Shown piece by piece: positions 27,669 through 36,631 of a DNA stretch of 64,000 nucleotides. The first letter of the stretch is position 1. Each line of letters opens with the position of its first letter. Below the pieces are notes generated by a model. That model was given only the letters and a program-made list of their open reading frames with translations. It was not told the origin of the DNA and made no database searches. The DNA comes from CAITJF01 sp032654645. GTDB lineage: Bacteria > Pseudomonadota > Gammaproteobacteria > Burkholderiales > Gallionellaceae. The stretch spans positions 1 to 64,000 of the forward strand of contig JAULAW010000016.1 in the NCBI GenBank assembly GCA_032654645.1. Direction: 5' to 3'. The position numbers and the translations under genes were made by a program.

Positions 27669-28604
27669 CTAGAAGCCTGTTGTTATTTTTCTGCGGTGCA
27701 CTCTCACCGCACGCTGCGCCTTGCCGCGTGGTGTGGTTGTGGAAACATTTTCTTGACTGCCCTTATCTTTTGCTCCAACCCCTTTAATTCCAAGCTTATC
27801 AGTTTGCCCGTGATCGTGCCGCACATCAGCATGTTGTGCAGCGTCAGGTTGCACCTCCATGCCAACCCATTCGAGGATTGCATTCACTTCCCCCGAACCG
27901 AGTTCGGCCAACATGCCACGCTTCAAGCGCGGCGGCAGGTTGACAATGCCGAAGCGCACGCGCATCAAACGGCTGACCGGCAAGCCCAATGCCTCGAAGG
28001 TGCGTCGCACAACGCGGTTGCGCCCTTCCTTCAACACTAGGCGATACCAGTGATTATAGCCTTCACCACCTTCGTCCAAAAGCCTCTCAAACCTCACCGG
28101 GCCGTCTTCCAGCGTGACCCCTTCCTTCAGCATCTGCCGCATTTGTTCGTCTGTCATGCTGCCCTGTACGCGTACTGCATACTCACGCTCCACCTCGAAG
28201 CGCGGATGCATCAGGCGATTGGCCAAGTCTCCCGAGGTAGTGAAAATCAGCAGCCCGCTGGTATTGAAGTCGAGCCGACCAATGGCAATCCATTTCATGC
28301 CACTCAGCTTGGGCAGTTTGTCGAACACACTTGCCCGCTTTTCCGGGTCATCGCGGCTGACGATCTCGCCTTCCTGCTTATGGTACAACAAGACGCGCGG
28401 CAGGCGTGCATCCTGTGCCTTGATACGAATGGAGCGCTTGTTATCGGCACGCACCACATCACCCTCCACCACACGCATTCCCAGCGTCGCCACCTCGCCG
28501 TTCACCGTGATGCGCCCGGCAGTGATCCATTCCTCCATCTCGCGCCGCGAACCCATGCCTGCCTGCGCCAGCACCTTTTGCAACCGCTCGCCCTGTTCAC
28601 TCAT
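27669..28604 (-). CDS. rluB: 23S rRNA pseudouridine synthase RluB
   Basis: A 311-residue pseudouridine synthase that modifies U2605-equivalent of 23S rRNA. An S4 RNA-binding domain is at the N-terminus (RLQKVLAQAGMGSRREMEEW). The catalytic Asp is in GRLDFNTSGLLIFT at about 112, and the family motif RNRVVRRTFEALGL is at about 200. The C-terminus is a long charged tail rich in His and Lys. It overlaps recR by four bases (ATGA), so both belong to the dnaX-ybaB-recR operon. Confidence 0.93.
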   Translation of the reverse strand: MSEQGERLQKVLAQAGMGSRREMEEWITAGRITVNGEVATLGMRVVEGDVVRADNKRSIRIKAQDARLPRVLLYHKQEGEIVSRDDPEKRASVFDKLPKLSGMKWIAIGRLDFNTSGLLIFTTSGDLANRLMHPRFEVEREYAVRVQGSMTDEQMRQMLKEGVTLEDGPVRFERLLDEGGEGYNHWYRLVLKEGRNRVVRRTFEALGLPVSRLMRVRFGIVNLPPRLKRGMLAELGSGEVNAILEWVGMEVQPDAAQHADVRHDHGQTDKLGIKGVGAKDKGSQENVSTTTPRGKAQRAVRVHRRKITTGF

Positions 28605-29200
28605 TCCGAAACCGTGCGCCTTTCCAACACTGCCTGCGCCAGCGTGCCGCTATCCACATATTCCAGCTCACCGCCCATCGGCAGCCCGCGTGCAATGCGC
28701 GACACTTTGATGCCCTGTGCGCACAGCAGGGTGGCGATGTAATGTGCCGTGGCATCTCCCTCCACGGTGAAGTTGGTGGCGAGGATCACCTCGCATGGCT
28801 GCTCCTGTGCGCGCCTGACCAAACGATCCAGATGCAACTCGCGCGCGCCGATGCCGTCCAGCGGGGACAGCCTGCCCATCAGCACAAAATACATGCCGCG
28901 ATAGCACTGCGCCTGCTCCATCATCAACAAGTCTGCCGGCATCTCCACCACGCACAACAAGTGCGGGTCACGCCGCGATGAACGGCACAACACACATACC
29001 TCTTCTTCGGAAAAATTATTGCACTTTGCGCAATACTGAATACTGTCTACCGCATTGCCGAGCGCTTGCGCCAGCCGTAACGCACCCGGCTTGTCGCGCT
29101 GCAATAAGTGGTAGGACATGCGCTGCGCGGATTTCGGGCCGACTCCTGGCAGGCAGCGCAACGCTTCTATCAGGTCTTCCAGGCTGGAAGGAGTATTCAT
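28601..29200 (-). CDS. recR: Recombination protein RecR
   Basis: A 199-residue DNA repair protein that works with RecF and RecO in loading RecA at gaps. It has an N-terminal helix-hairpin-helix (LPGVGPKSAQRMSYHLL), a C4 zinc finger (CAKCNNFSEEEVCVLC) at about 57-72, a Toprim domain (VVEMPADLL; ATNFTVEGDATAHYI) and a C-terminal Walker B-like end. It follows ybaB as usual and overlaps rluB. Confidence 0.97.
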   Translation of the reverse strand: MNTPSSLEDLIEALRCLPGVGPKSAQRMSYHLLQRDKPGALRLAQALGNAVDSIQYCAKCNNFSEEEVCVLCRSSRRDPHLLCVVEMPADLLMMEQAQCYRGMYFVLMGRLSPLDGIGARELHLDRLVRRAQEQPCEVILATNFTVEGDATAHYIATLLCAQGIKVSRIARGLPMGGELEYVDSGTLAQAVLERRTVSE

Positions 29201-29207
29201 TACAACT

Positions 29208-29534
29208 CTAAAAAGGAAGATTCATGCCGGGCGGCAGATTCATGCCCGCGGTGAAACCGCTCATCTTTTGCCGGCTCACGTCGGCGGCCTGCTTCACCGC
29301 ATCGTTCACGGCCGCCACGATCAAATCTTCCAGCATCTCCTTGTCGTCGGACAATAGGCTGTCGTCCAGCAAGACGCGGCGCACTTCGTGCGCGCAGGTC
29401 ATGGTCACTTTCACCATGCCGGAACCGGCTTGTCCTTCAACCTCAACTGTCGCCAGCTCGGCCTGTGCCTTTTTCATATTTGCCTGCATTTGCTGCGCCT
29501 GCTTCATCAGCCCGCCCAATCCGCCCTTCATCAT
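29208..29534 (-). CDS. ybaB: YbaB/EbfC nucleoid-associated protein
   Basis: A 108-residue DNA-binding protein. It starts MMKGGLGGLMKQAQQMQANM and has the family's central segment GSGMVKVTMTCAHEVRRV. It ends in a Met/Pro-rich tail. Family members bind DNA as dimers and are regularly encoded between dnaX and recR, as here. Confidence 0.96.
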   Translation of the reverse strand: MMKGGLGGLMKQAQQMQANMKKAQAELATVEVEGQAGSGMVKVTMTCAHEVRRVLLDDSLLSDDKEMLEDLIVAAVNDAVKQAADVSRQKMSGFTAGMNLPPGMNLPF

Positions 29535-29639
29535 CTTGCGTTCTCCTGCGATACTTGGTTAACCAAAACTTTTTGCTAGTAGCCGGTAGCTGGTAGCAAA
29601 ACCAGGTTGGCTACCAGTTACCAACCACAAGCTACCAGC

Positions 29640-31226
29640 TCAAATCGGCTTAATTGACTCTTCAATCAGTTGCGCACCCAGTTGTTCTTGCGCCTCGCGC
29701 ACAAATGGATCCTGCAAAATCGCCGCCGTCGCCTGCTGCTGTCGCGCCTGTTTCTCGTGCTGCTCGACAGCGGCAGGCGTAGATATACTGGCCGCACCCA
29801 GCGCGACAGCCAATCGCACCGGCTGGGCAAAGTAGTCGGCCAGCGCCGCCTCCAATTTTTTCTGCGCTATTTTATTATCCAGCATATGCTTGTGTTGCGG
29901 CGCCAAATTCAAGGCCAGCCGCCCGCCAACAAAACTTTCCAGCGTGCAGTGCTTGGCCAGTTCACGCGCCGTGCCTTGCACATTCAATTGCGCCAGCAAC
30001 ACACCCCAATCAAGCGTACCTGTCGTTACCGGATTAACCGGTTGTGCGGGAGCTTGAACCGGATCCGATTGCGGCTTTGGCTGTGACTCAGATGCGGCAG
30101 ATACTGAGGGCAAAGAACGTTTGGGCACAGCCTGCGCACCCGACGGCATGAAGGCCAGCATGCGCAACAGCGTCATGGTGAAACCGGCGTATTCATCCGG
30201 CGCGAGGTCAATCTCGTCGCGCCCGTGTATGGCGATCTGATAGAACAACTGCACGTCATCGGCGCTGAGCTGCCGCGCCAGCTCCAGCAAGCGATCCCGC
30301 TCCGGCTCATCCTCAGCGATGGCCAGCGGCACTGTCTGCGCCAGCGCAACGCGGTGCAACAATGTAGCCAAGTCCTGCAAAGCGGCCTCGAACGCCAGGC
30401 TGCGCAGAGCCATGTCATCGGCGATACGCAGCAGCCCTGCGCCGTCGCGCGCCAGCAAGGTTTGCAGCAAATCGTACATATAACCCCGATCAATTGCCCC
30501 CAGCATGTTGCGCACCGTCGCCTCATCCACCCTGGAATCGGAATAGGCGATGGCCTGGTCAAGCAAGCTCAGCGCATCGCGCATGCTGCCCTGTGCCGCG
30601 CGCGCCAGCAGCGCCAGCGCGCCCATCTCTGACGGAATGTTTTCCTGCCCCAGCACATACTGCAAGTGCGCGAGTATCAACGCGGGCGGCAATTGTTTCA
30701 GGTTGAACTGCAAGCAGCGCGACAACACGGTGACCGGGATTTTCTGTGGGTCGGTTGTGGCGAGTATGAATTTCACATGGGCGGGCGGCTCTTCAAGCGT
30801 CTTCAGCATGGCGTTGAATGCCGACTTCGATAGCATGTGCACTTCGTCAATGATGTACACCTTGAAACGCCCGCTGGTCGGCGCATACAGCGCGCTTTCC
30901 AGCAGCTCGCGCATGTTGTCAATGCCGGTAGTAGACGCCGCATCCAGCTCGATCAGGTCAATGAAACGCCCGCTGTCTATCTCCATGCAGGCGCTGCAAC
31001 TGCCGCACGGCGTGGCGGTAATGCCCGTTGCGCAATTAAGGGACTTCGCGAAAATGCGCGCGATAGTGGTTTTGCCTACCCCGCGCGTGCCGGTGAACAG
31101 ATAGGCGTGATGCAAACGGTTTTGCGCCAGCGCATTGCTCAAAGCTCGCACGACATGCTCCTGCCCCGCCAGTTGCGAGAAGGTCTTGGGCCGCCACTTG
31201 CGCGCTAGAACAGAAGTTGCAGACAA
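29640..31226 (-). CDS. dnaX: DNA polymerase III subunits tau/gamma
   Basis: The clamp-loader ATPase, 528 residues. It has Walker A GTRGVGKTT near 45, zinc-binding cysteines (NCATG, CGSCSAC), Walker B IIDEVHMLS, sensor ATTDPQKIP and SRCLQF, and domain III of the AAA fold up to about 370. A shorter, proline-rich and then tau-like C-terminal part follows. The start is TTG (31226). No A-rich slippery heptamer like that of E. coli dnaX was seen, so a programmed gamma form is not evident. The 4.5S RNA gene lies just upstream. Confidence 0.95.
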   Translation of the reverse strand: MSATSVLARKWRPKTFSQLAGQEHVVRALSNALAQNRLHHAYLFTGTRGVGKTTIARIFAKSLNCATGITATPCGSCSACMEIDSGRFIDLIELDAASTTGIDNMRELLESALYAPTSGRFKVYIIDEVHMLSKSAFNAMLKTLEEPPAHVKFILATTDPQKIPVTVLSRCLQFNLKQLPPALILAHLQYVLGQENIPSEMGALALLARAAQGSMRDALSLLDQAIAYSDSRVDEATVRNMLGAIDRGYMYDLLQTLLARDGAGLLRIADDMALRSLAFEAALQDLATLLHRVALAQTVPLAIAEDEPERDRLLELARQLSADDVQLFYQIAIHGRDEIDLAPDEYAGFTMTLLRMLAFMPSGAQAVPKRSLPSVSAASESQPKPQSDPVQAPAQPVNPVTTGTLDWGVLLAQLNVQGTARELAKHCTLESFVGGRLALNLAPQHKHMLDNKIAQKKLEAALADYFAQPVRLAVALGAASISTPAAVEQHEKQARQQQATAAILQDPFVREAQEQLGAQLIEESIKPI

Positions 31227-31320
31227 AATTCAGCCGATCTTAAAAATGTACCAAACCAATGAAGCCATGAAAACCGGATTGCATTCCCATCATCGCGCCC
31301 CGTTTCCAAGAAGGAGGCGA

Positions 31321-31412
31321 GCCTTGCCCCCGGCACTTGCGGAAAATAGTTGTGGCTGCTTCCTTCCGGACCTGACCAGGTTCACTACACCACAATGCGG
31401 GGAGGCCCGCCA
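31321..31412 (-). ncRNA. ffs: 4.5S signal recognition particle RNA
   Basis: On the minus strand the SRP signature is present: CAGGTCCGGAAGGAAGCAGCC with the tetraloop GGAA, preceded by GAACCTGGT. The flanking GGGCCTCCCCGCA and TGCCGGGGGCAAGGC arms can pair to form the long hairpin. The ends are approximate. Position upstream of dnaX is usual in betaproteobacteria. Confidence 0.93.
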
Positions 31413-31620
31413 AACCAATTCCAACCTGCTGCGCGCCACGATAGCTGCGTTGCTCAACCGCTCGAAATCCTCATGTACATACAGTACATTCCGGTTTCTT
31501 GCACTTTAGTTCCGGCATCACATTAGCCTTCGGCAAATATGAGCCTTCACTGAAACTTCGTTTTCGCGCCTTGCTCTCCTGTCGCTCGCTACGGTTGGTA
31601 ATCTTTTGCATAACTGCTTG

Positions 31621-33144
31621 CTAAATCTGTTTGAACGGAATCGCATTGCTGCGGTTGCGCCATTCCGCCGGGCCGATCTCATGCACCGAACCGCCATTCG
31701 CGTCCACAGCCACGGTGACCGGCATGTCTTCCACCTCAAATTCGTAAATCGCTTCCATGCCCAGATATGCAAAGGCAACCACGCGCGCGGCCCGGATGGC
31801 CTGCGCCACCAGATAGGCCGCGCCGCCTATCGCGATCAGGTACACCGCCCCGTGGCGCTTGATGGATGCGATCGCGGCCTTGCCGCGCTCCGCCTTGCCT
31901 ATCATCCCGATCAAGCCGGTCTGCGCCAGCATCGTTTCGGTGAACTTGTCCATGCGCGTCGCGGTTGTCGGCCCTGCCGGTCCCACCACCTCATCGCGCA
32001 CCGGGTCAACCGGGCCGACATAATAGATGAATCGGCCGGTAAAATCCACGCCGGGCGGCAGTTTCTCGCCGCGCGCCAGCATTTCGGTGATGCGCTTGTG
32101 CGCCGCATCGCGCCCCGTGAGCAGCTTGCCGGACAGCAGCAGCGTTTCGCCCGGCTGCCACCTGGCGATGTCCGCGCGCGCGATGCCGTCCAGGTTCACC
32201 CGGCGCGCATCCGCCGCCGGTTTCCAGTGCACGTCGGGGTAATCTTCGAGTTTCGGCGGCGTGAATTGCGCCACCCCCTTGCCATCCAGCTCAAAGTGGA
32301 TATGCCGCGTCGCCGCGCAGTTGGGAATCATGGCTACCGGCTTGGAAGCCGCATGGGTAGGGTAATCCAGAATCTTCACATCCAGCACCGTGGTCAGCCC
32401 GCCCAGGCCCTGCGCGCCTATGCCCAAGGCATTCACCTTGTCGTGAATCTCGATACGCAGTTCCTCCAGGCGGTTTTTCGCGCCGCGCGCCTTCAGCTCA
32501 TGCATGTCAATCGGCTCCATCAGCGCCTCTTTCGCCAGCAGCATCGCCTTTTCCGCCGTGCCGCCGATGCCGATGCCCAGCATCCCCGGCGGGCACCAGC
32601 CCGCGCCCATCTCCGGCACGCGCTGCAACACCCATTCCACGATGTCATCGCCGGGATTGAGCATCTTGAAACTGGTTTTATTTTCCGAACCGCCGCCCTT
32701 GGCCGCGATGCGCACATCCACCCTGTCGCCCGGCACCAGTTCGACATGCACCACCGCCGGTGTGTTGTCGCCGGTGTTCTTGCGCGCGCCCGCCGGATCG
32801 GACACGACGGAAGCGCGCAGCATATTGTCCGGGTCGAGATAAGCCTTGCGCACCCCGGCGTTCACCATGTCAACCACCGTCATCGCCGCGTCCCAGCGCA
32901 CCTCCATCCCCACCCGCACAAACGCCACCACGATACCGGTATCCTGGCAGATGGGGCGGTGCCCCTGCGCGCACATGCGCGAGTTGGTCAAAATCTGCGC
33001 CATCGCATCTTTCGCCGCAGGCGATTGCTCGGACTGGTATGCGGCCCCCAGCGCGTGAATGTAGTCCAACGGGTGGTAATAGGAAATGAACTGCAATGCA
33101 TCGGCGATGCTGTCGATGAAATCCTGCTGGTGTATGGTGGTCAT
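31621..33144 (-). CDS. fumA: Fumarate hydratase, class I
   Basis: A 507-residue iron-sulfur fumarase of the TCA cycle, converting fumarate to malate. The N-terminal domain (CQDTGIVVAFVRVG; GGGSENKTSF; GWCPPGMLGIGIGGT; PNCAATRHIHFELDG) carries the three cysteines that typically ligate the [4Fe-4S] cluster. The C-terminal beta domain has GKLLTGRDAAHKRI and VGPAGPTTATRMDKF. Length fits the single-chain class I enzymes. It is monocistronic on the minus strand, and no terminator is seen. Confidence 0.95.
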   Translation of the reverse strand: MTTIHQQDFIDSIADALQFISYYHPLDYIHALGAAYQSEQSPAAKDAMAQILTNSRMCAQGHRPICQDTGIVVAFVRVGMEVRWDAAMTVVDMVNAGVRKAYLDPDNMLRASVVSDPAGARKNTGDNTPAVVHVELVPGDRVDVRIAAKGGGSENKTSFKMLNPGDDIVEWVLQRVPEMGAGWCPPGMLGIGIGGTAEKAMLLAKEALMEPIDMHELKARGAKNRLEELRIEIHDKVNALGIGAQGLGGLTTVLDVKILDYPTHAASKPVAMIPNCAATRHIHFELDGKGVAQFTPPKLEDYPDVHWKPAADARRVNLDGIARADIARWQPGETLLLSGKLLTGRDAAHKRITEMLARGEKLPPGVDFTGRFIYYVGPVDPVRDEVVGPAGPTTATRMDKFTETMLAQTGLIGMIGKAERGKAAIASIKRHGAVYLIAIGGAAYLVAQAIRAARVVAFAYLGMEAIYEFEVEDMPVTVAVDANGGSVHEIGPAEWRNRSNAIPFKQI

Positions 33145-33416
33145 GGCGTGGTCCGGAATTAATGATGGGGTTGGGGGCGATTATGGAAGGCTGCGCGGCG
33201 CGCGTCAATTTACAGTATCCCTTCATGCCGTATTTCGCCTTTGCATGCTCACGGTGTGAGAAGCGATCCCGCAAATTCAGGCCACCGATGCTGAATGTCA
33301 TGCAGAATTCGAGCAGGTCATCCGGGCTGGGCAAGTCTGGATAGGCCGATTGATGGGTTGCTCCGACAATTATTTGTTAAACTTGTCGCTCCATTGAAAC
33401 GATTGAATAAGTGTAC

Positions 33417-33668
33417 ATGGGCATAACTGATACTGAACTCCTTTTTGCCAGACGGGCCATAAAGCGCAAGAAACTTTTCCTGGCATTCTCAATTACAAGT
33501 GTAATCGTGGGATTGTGTCTGGCATTGCTTTACGCTTGGCAATTCGCCACTCAACCCGGATTTTCCCCTGGCATCCACTTTGTGCTGGTAACCCTGATTC
33601 TCCTGATGGCCAGGCAGAATTTGCGCCAGTACTTTTACGCAAAAATTCTTGAAAAACTGATTCCATGA
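33417..33668 (+). CDS. Small two-helix membrane protein, hypothetical
   Basis: An 83-residue product from ATG 33417 (an ATG two codons upstream is possible). Two hydrophobic helices (about residues 20-42 and 52-68) are separated by a short loop, with Arg/Lys-rich flanks that suggest both ends face the cytoplasm. I do not recognise the family. A MITE-like repeat begins immediately after its stop codon. No good ribosome site is visible. Confidence 0.5.
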   Translation: MGITDTELLFARRAIKRKKLFLAFSITSVIVGLCLALLYAWQFATQPGFSPGIHFVLVTLILLMARQNLRQYFYAKILEKLIP

Positions 33669-33670
33669 AG

Positions 33671-33834
33671 GGCACCTCTAAAAATTCAAAATTCTGATGG
33701 AACTACTATTAGAACTACTAGCCATGCCAAGGCGCGAATTAAAAATTCGGGTGCCGCATATGCTTGGTATGTAAGCGAGAATTTTTATGAGCAACGCCGT
33801 ATTGCGACGAAATCTGGATTTTTAGAGGCGCCCC
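33671..33834. repeat. MITE-like repeat, copy 2
   Basis: A 164-bp non-coding element with inverted ends (GGCACCTCTAAAAATT at the left; GGATTTTTAGAGGCGCC at the right), flanked by GAAG on both sides (33667-33670 and 33835-33838). It shares its ends with the element at 6699-6836. It lies between the small membrane protein gene and hypA, and its left flank overlaps the upstream stop codon. Confidence 0.65.
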
Positions 33835-33899
33835 GAAGATGATTGACCTCTGGAAGAGGTCACTCGACCCCCGTGCGGCTAATGAAATTGAGGTGTGCC

Positions 33900-34241
33900 G
33901 TGCATGAAATGTCTCTGGCTGAAGGTGTGATGCAAATTGTCGAGGATAGTGCGCGCACGCAAAAATTCAGCCGGGTGAAAACGGTATGGTTGGAAATCGG
34001 CCAACTCGCGGGCGTGGAAGTTGAGGCGATGCGTTTTTGTTTTGATGCGGTGTCACGCGACAGCATCGCACACGATGCGCGTCTGGAAATCATTGAAATG
34101 CCTGGGCAAGCCCGGTGTATGCATTGTGCCGAAACCGTGCGGGTAAAAACCTTGTTTGATACCTGCCCGAAGTGTGGCGGCCAACGGGTTCAGGTAACGA
34201 GCGGCAACGAGATGCGTGTCAAGGAACTCGACGTTGAGTAG
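33900..34241 (+). CDS. hypA: Hydrogenase nickel insertion protein HypA
   Basis: A 113-residue nickel chaperone for [NiFe] hydrogenase. The N-terminus, read from GTG 33900, is the invariant MHEMSLAEGV, with the nickel-binding His at residue 2. A zinc site of two CxxC motifs (CMHC and CPKC) lies at about 73-95. GAGG lies upstream of the GTG. It opens the hypABFCDEX operon. Confidence 0.95.
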   Translation: MHEMSLAEGVMQIVEDSARTQKFSRVKTVWLEIGQLAGVEVEAMRFCFDAVSRDSIAHDARLEIIEMPGQARCMHCAETVRVKTLFDTCPKCGGQRVQVTSGNEMRVKELDVE

Positions 34242-34252
34242 GGGAAATCGCA

Positions 34253-35221
34253 ATGTGTAATGTATGCGGGTGCAGCGCGGGAGAAACGGCCATCGGGGGT
34301 GCGGCTGTGGTCCAGGATGGCCAGCACGAGCATACTCATGGCGGCCATTCATATTTCCATGTGCGTGAAGATGGCACAGCGCACGACCACGATCATACCC
34401 ATGGTCATCACCCGCATGATCACCCCCACAGCCACACGCATGGATCGGTTCACTACGGCCTCGGCCCGGCGGGCGCTCATGCGCCCGGCATGAGCCAGTC
34501 GCGCATGGTGAAGATCGAGCGCGATATCCTTTCCAAGAACGACGGCTATGCCCAGGAGAATCGCGGCTATCTTGCTGATCATGGCATCTTTACGCTCAAC
34601 CTGGTCTCCAGCCCCGGTTCAGGCAAAACCACGCTGCTGGTCAAAACCATTGAGGCGCTGTGCGGCAAACTGGCGCTTGCCGTGATCGAAGGCGACCAGC
34701 AAACCGACAATGACGCTGCGCGCATCCGTGCGGCGGGTGCGCCAGCCTTGCAGATCAACACCGGCAAGGGGTGCCATCTCGATGCTTGCATGGTCGGTCG
34801 TGCCATGCAGCAACTCAATCTGGGTGACGACAGTTTGTTGCTGATCGAGAACGTGGGCAATCTGGTGTGCCCCGCCAGTTTCGATCTGGGCGAGGCGCAT
34901 AAAGTGGCGATCCTCTCGGTGACGGAAGGGGAAGACAAGCCGCTCAAATACCCCGACATGTTCCGCGCCGCCGATCTGATGCTGCTCAACAAATGCGACC
35001 TGTTGCCGTATCTGACGTTCGATGCCGATCTGGCGGTGGCCAATGCGCGCCGTGTGAACCCAAACATTCAAGTAATACGCACCTCGGCGACCAGCGGGGA
35101 AGGGATGGTCGCGTGGGTGGGATGGATCAAACAGGGGTGCGCTCGTGCAATTGATGCCAGGCAGCAGAAGGTTGCTGCGCAGCACCAGCTCGCGGCTGAG
35201 CAGCCAGCGGTGCAGAGGTGA
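34253..35221 (+). CDS. hypB: Hydrogenase maturation GTPase HypB
   Basis: A 322-residue GTPase driving nickel delivery with HypA. The N-terminal CGCS-type motif (CNVCGCSAGE) is followed by a His-rich stretch (about 20-65) that can store nickel. The GTPase domain has the P-loop SSPGSGKTTLL at about 121, ENVGNLVCP, and NKCDLLPY as G4. It ends 10 bp before hypF. Confidence 0.96.
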   Translation: MCNVCGCSAGETAIGGAAVVQDGQHEHTHGGHSYFHVREDGTAHDHDHTHGHHPHDHPHSHTHGSVHYGLGPAGAHAPGMSQSRMVKIERDILSKNDGYAQENRGYLADHGIFTLNLVSSPGSGKTTLLVKTIEALCGKLALAVIEGDQQTDNDAARIRAAGAPALQINTGKGCHLDACMVGRAMQQLNLGDDSLLLIENVGNLVCPASFDLGEAHKVAILSVTEGEDKPLKYPDMFRAADLMLLNKCDLLPYLTFDADLAVANARRVNPNIQVIRTSATSGEGMVAWVGWIKQGCARAIDARQQKVAAQHQLAAEQPAVQR

Positions 35222-35231
35222 CGGGATCAAC

Positions 35232-36374
35232 ATGGACGCCGCCGCAATTTCCGCAAGAATGACGGGTTGCATCGAGCGCACGGTTTCGCTGCATGGCCAC
35301 GTCCAGCCGGTACTGGCGATGGGCGCCTGGTTCAAGAACACGCTGTGCATCACCTCGGGAAACCAGGCGCATATCAGCCACAACCTCGGTGATCTCGACA
35401 CGGCCTCAGCCTGCTGTGCGCACGAGCAAACAGCCTATGCGCTGCTCGACTGGTTGGGCGAACGTCCGCACGCCATCGCACACGATTTGCACCCCGATTT
35501 CCACTCCAGCCGTTTTGCCGCCCGCCTGGCTGACGAACTGCAACTGCCGCTGATTGCCGTGCAGCACCACCATGCCCATATCGCCGCCATTTGTGCCGAA
35601 CACGGCATCGATCAACCGGTGCTCGGCTTGGCGCTGGACGGGGTGGGGTTGGGCACGGACGGCTCGGCTTGGGGCGGCGAATTGCTGCGGGTGGAAGGCG
35701 CGGGATTTCGCAGGCTGGGATATTTGCGCCCGCTGCCGCTACCCGGCGGCGACCGCGCCGCGCGCGAACCGTGGCGCATGGCGGCGGCAGCGTTGCACGA
35801 ACTGGGACGCAATGACGAAATCCCGCAGCGCTTCCCGGCTGAAGCCGGGGCGCAGACGGTGGCTGCCATGCTGCAACGCAATCTCAACTGCCCGCGCAGT
35901 TCCAGCGCGGGGCGGCTGTTCGACGCCGCAGCCGGGTTGCTCGGAATATGCGACCGGATGGGGTTTGAGGCGCAGGCGGCAATCCTGCTGGAAAACGCAG
36001 CGATGAACCATGGCCGGGTGGCGCCGCTCGCGCATGGCTACGAACTTGGCAAAGATGGCGTGCTGGATTTTCGCCCGCTGTTGCAGGCGCTGGCGGATTG
36101 CAACGATGTGGCCTACGGCGCGGCGTTGTTTCATGCCACCCTGGCCGATGGGCTGGTGCAATGGGTAACGCGTACCGCGCTGGAACAAGGCATCAATATA
36201 GTCGCACTGGGCGGCGGCTGTTTTCTCAACGGCGTGCTGATGCAGGCACTGGAGCCGGCAATGGCCGCACGGGGGCTGACGGTGCTCCAGGCACGGCAAA
36301 TGGCGCCAGGTGACAGCGCCATTGCATTGGGGCAGGCTTGGATCGCCCTGCATCAATTAACAAGAGTGAATTGA
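35232..36374 (+). CDS. hypF: Short-form HypF carbamoyltransferase
   Basis: A 380-residue product matching only the C-terminal Kae1-like half of HypF (VQHHHAHIAAICAEHG metal site, LALDGVGLGTDGSAWGGE, ALGGGCFLNGVL). The acylphosphatase, zinc-finger and YrdC-like domains at the N-terminus of the usual 750-residue protein are absent. HypF makes the cyanide ligands from carbamoyl phosphate. A short functional HypF1 of similar length is known from Ralstonia eutropha, so this could be active. ATG 35232 has GAGGTGACGGG upstream. A full-length copy elsewhere cannot be excluded. Confidence 0.88.
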   Translation: MDAAAISARMTGCIERTVSLHGHVQPVLAMGAWFKNTLCITSGNQAHISHNLGDLDTASACCAHEQTAYALLDWLGERPHAIAHDLHPDFHSSRFAARLADELQLPLIAVQHHHAHIAAICAEHGIDQPVLGLALDGVGLGTDGSAWGGELLRVEGAGFRRLGYLRPLPLPGGDRAAREPWRMAAAALHELGRNDEIPQRFPAEAGAQTVAAMLQRNLNCPRSSSAGRLFDAAAGLLGICDRMGFEAQAAILLENAAMNHGRVAPLAHGYELGKDGVLDFRPLLQALADCNDVAYGAALFHATLADGLVQWVTRTALEQGINIVALGGGCFLNGVLMQALEPAMAARGLTVLQARQMAPGDSAIALGQAWIALHQLTRVN

Positions 36375-36376
36375 TT

Positions 36377-36631
36377 ATGTGTCTGGCAATCCCGGCTCGC
36401 GTTGAAGAGTTCACCACGCCGGGCAACGCCATCGTAAATATAGGTGGCGTGCGCAAAGAAGTTTCCATGGCGCTGGTGGACGATGCCGTGGTCGGCGATT
36501 ACGTCATCGTGCATGTCGGCTACGCCTTGCAGAGGATCGATGAAGAAGAGGCCGAGCTCACATTGGCCGCTTTCGCCGAGATGGGTGAACTGGATAACCT
36601 GCATACCGAATTGCCGGGGGAAGCGCCATGA
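36377..36631 (+). CDS. hypC: Hydrogenase assembly chaperone HypC
   Basis: An 84-residue chaperone with the invariant N-terminus MCLAIPARV, whose Cys2 binds the iron centre together with HypD. The GDYVIVHVGYALQ segment is typical. It overlaps hypD by four bases (ATGA). Confidence 0.96.
   Translation: MCLAIPARVEEFTTPGNAIVNIGGVRKEVSMALVDDAVVGDYVIVHVGYALQRIDEEEAELTLAAFAEMGELDNLHTELPGEAP

Noticed and set aside
29640..31226. Programmed frameshift in dnaX
   Set aside because: No A-rich slippery heptamer with downstream hairpin was found in the relevant region.
31606..33162. 518-codon plus-strand frame opposite fumarase
   Set aside because: Shadow frame; composition is Arg/His-rich and fumarase motifs on the other strand are unambiguous.
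32870..33334. Minus-strand frame upstream of fumarase starting MPSPDDLLEFC
   Set aside because: It mostly overlaps fumA in another frame; the short non-overlapping part has no ribosome site or recognisable domain.
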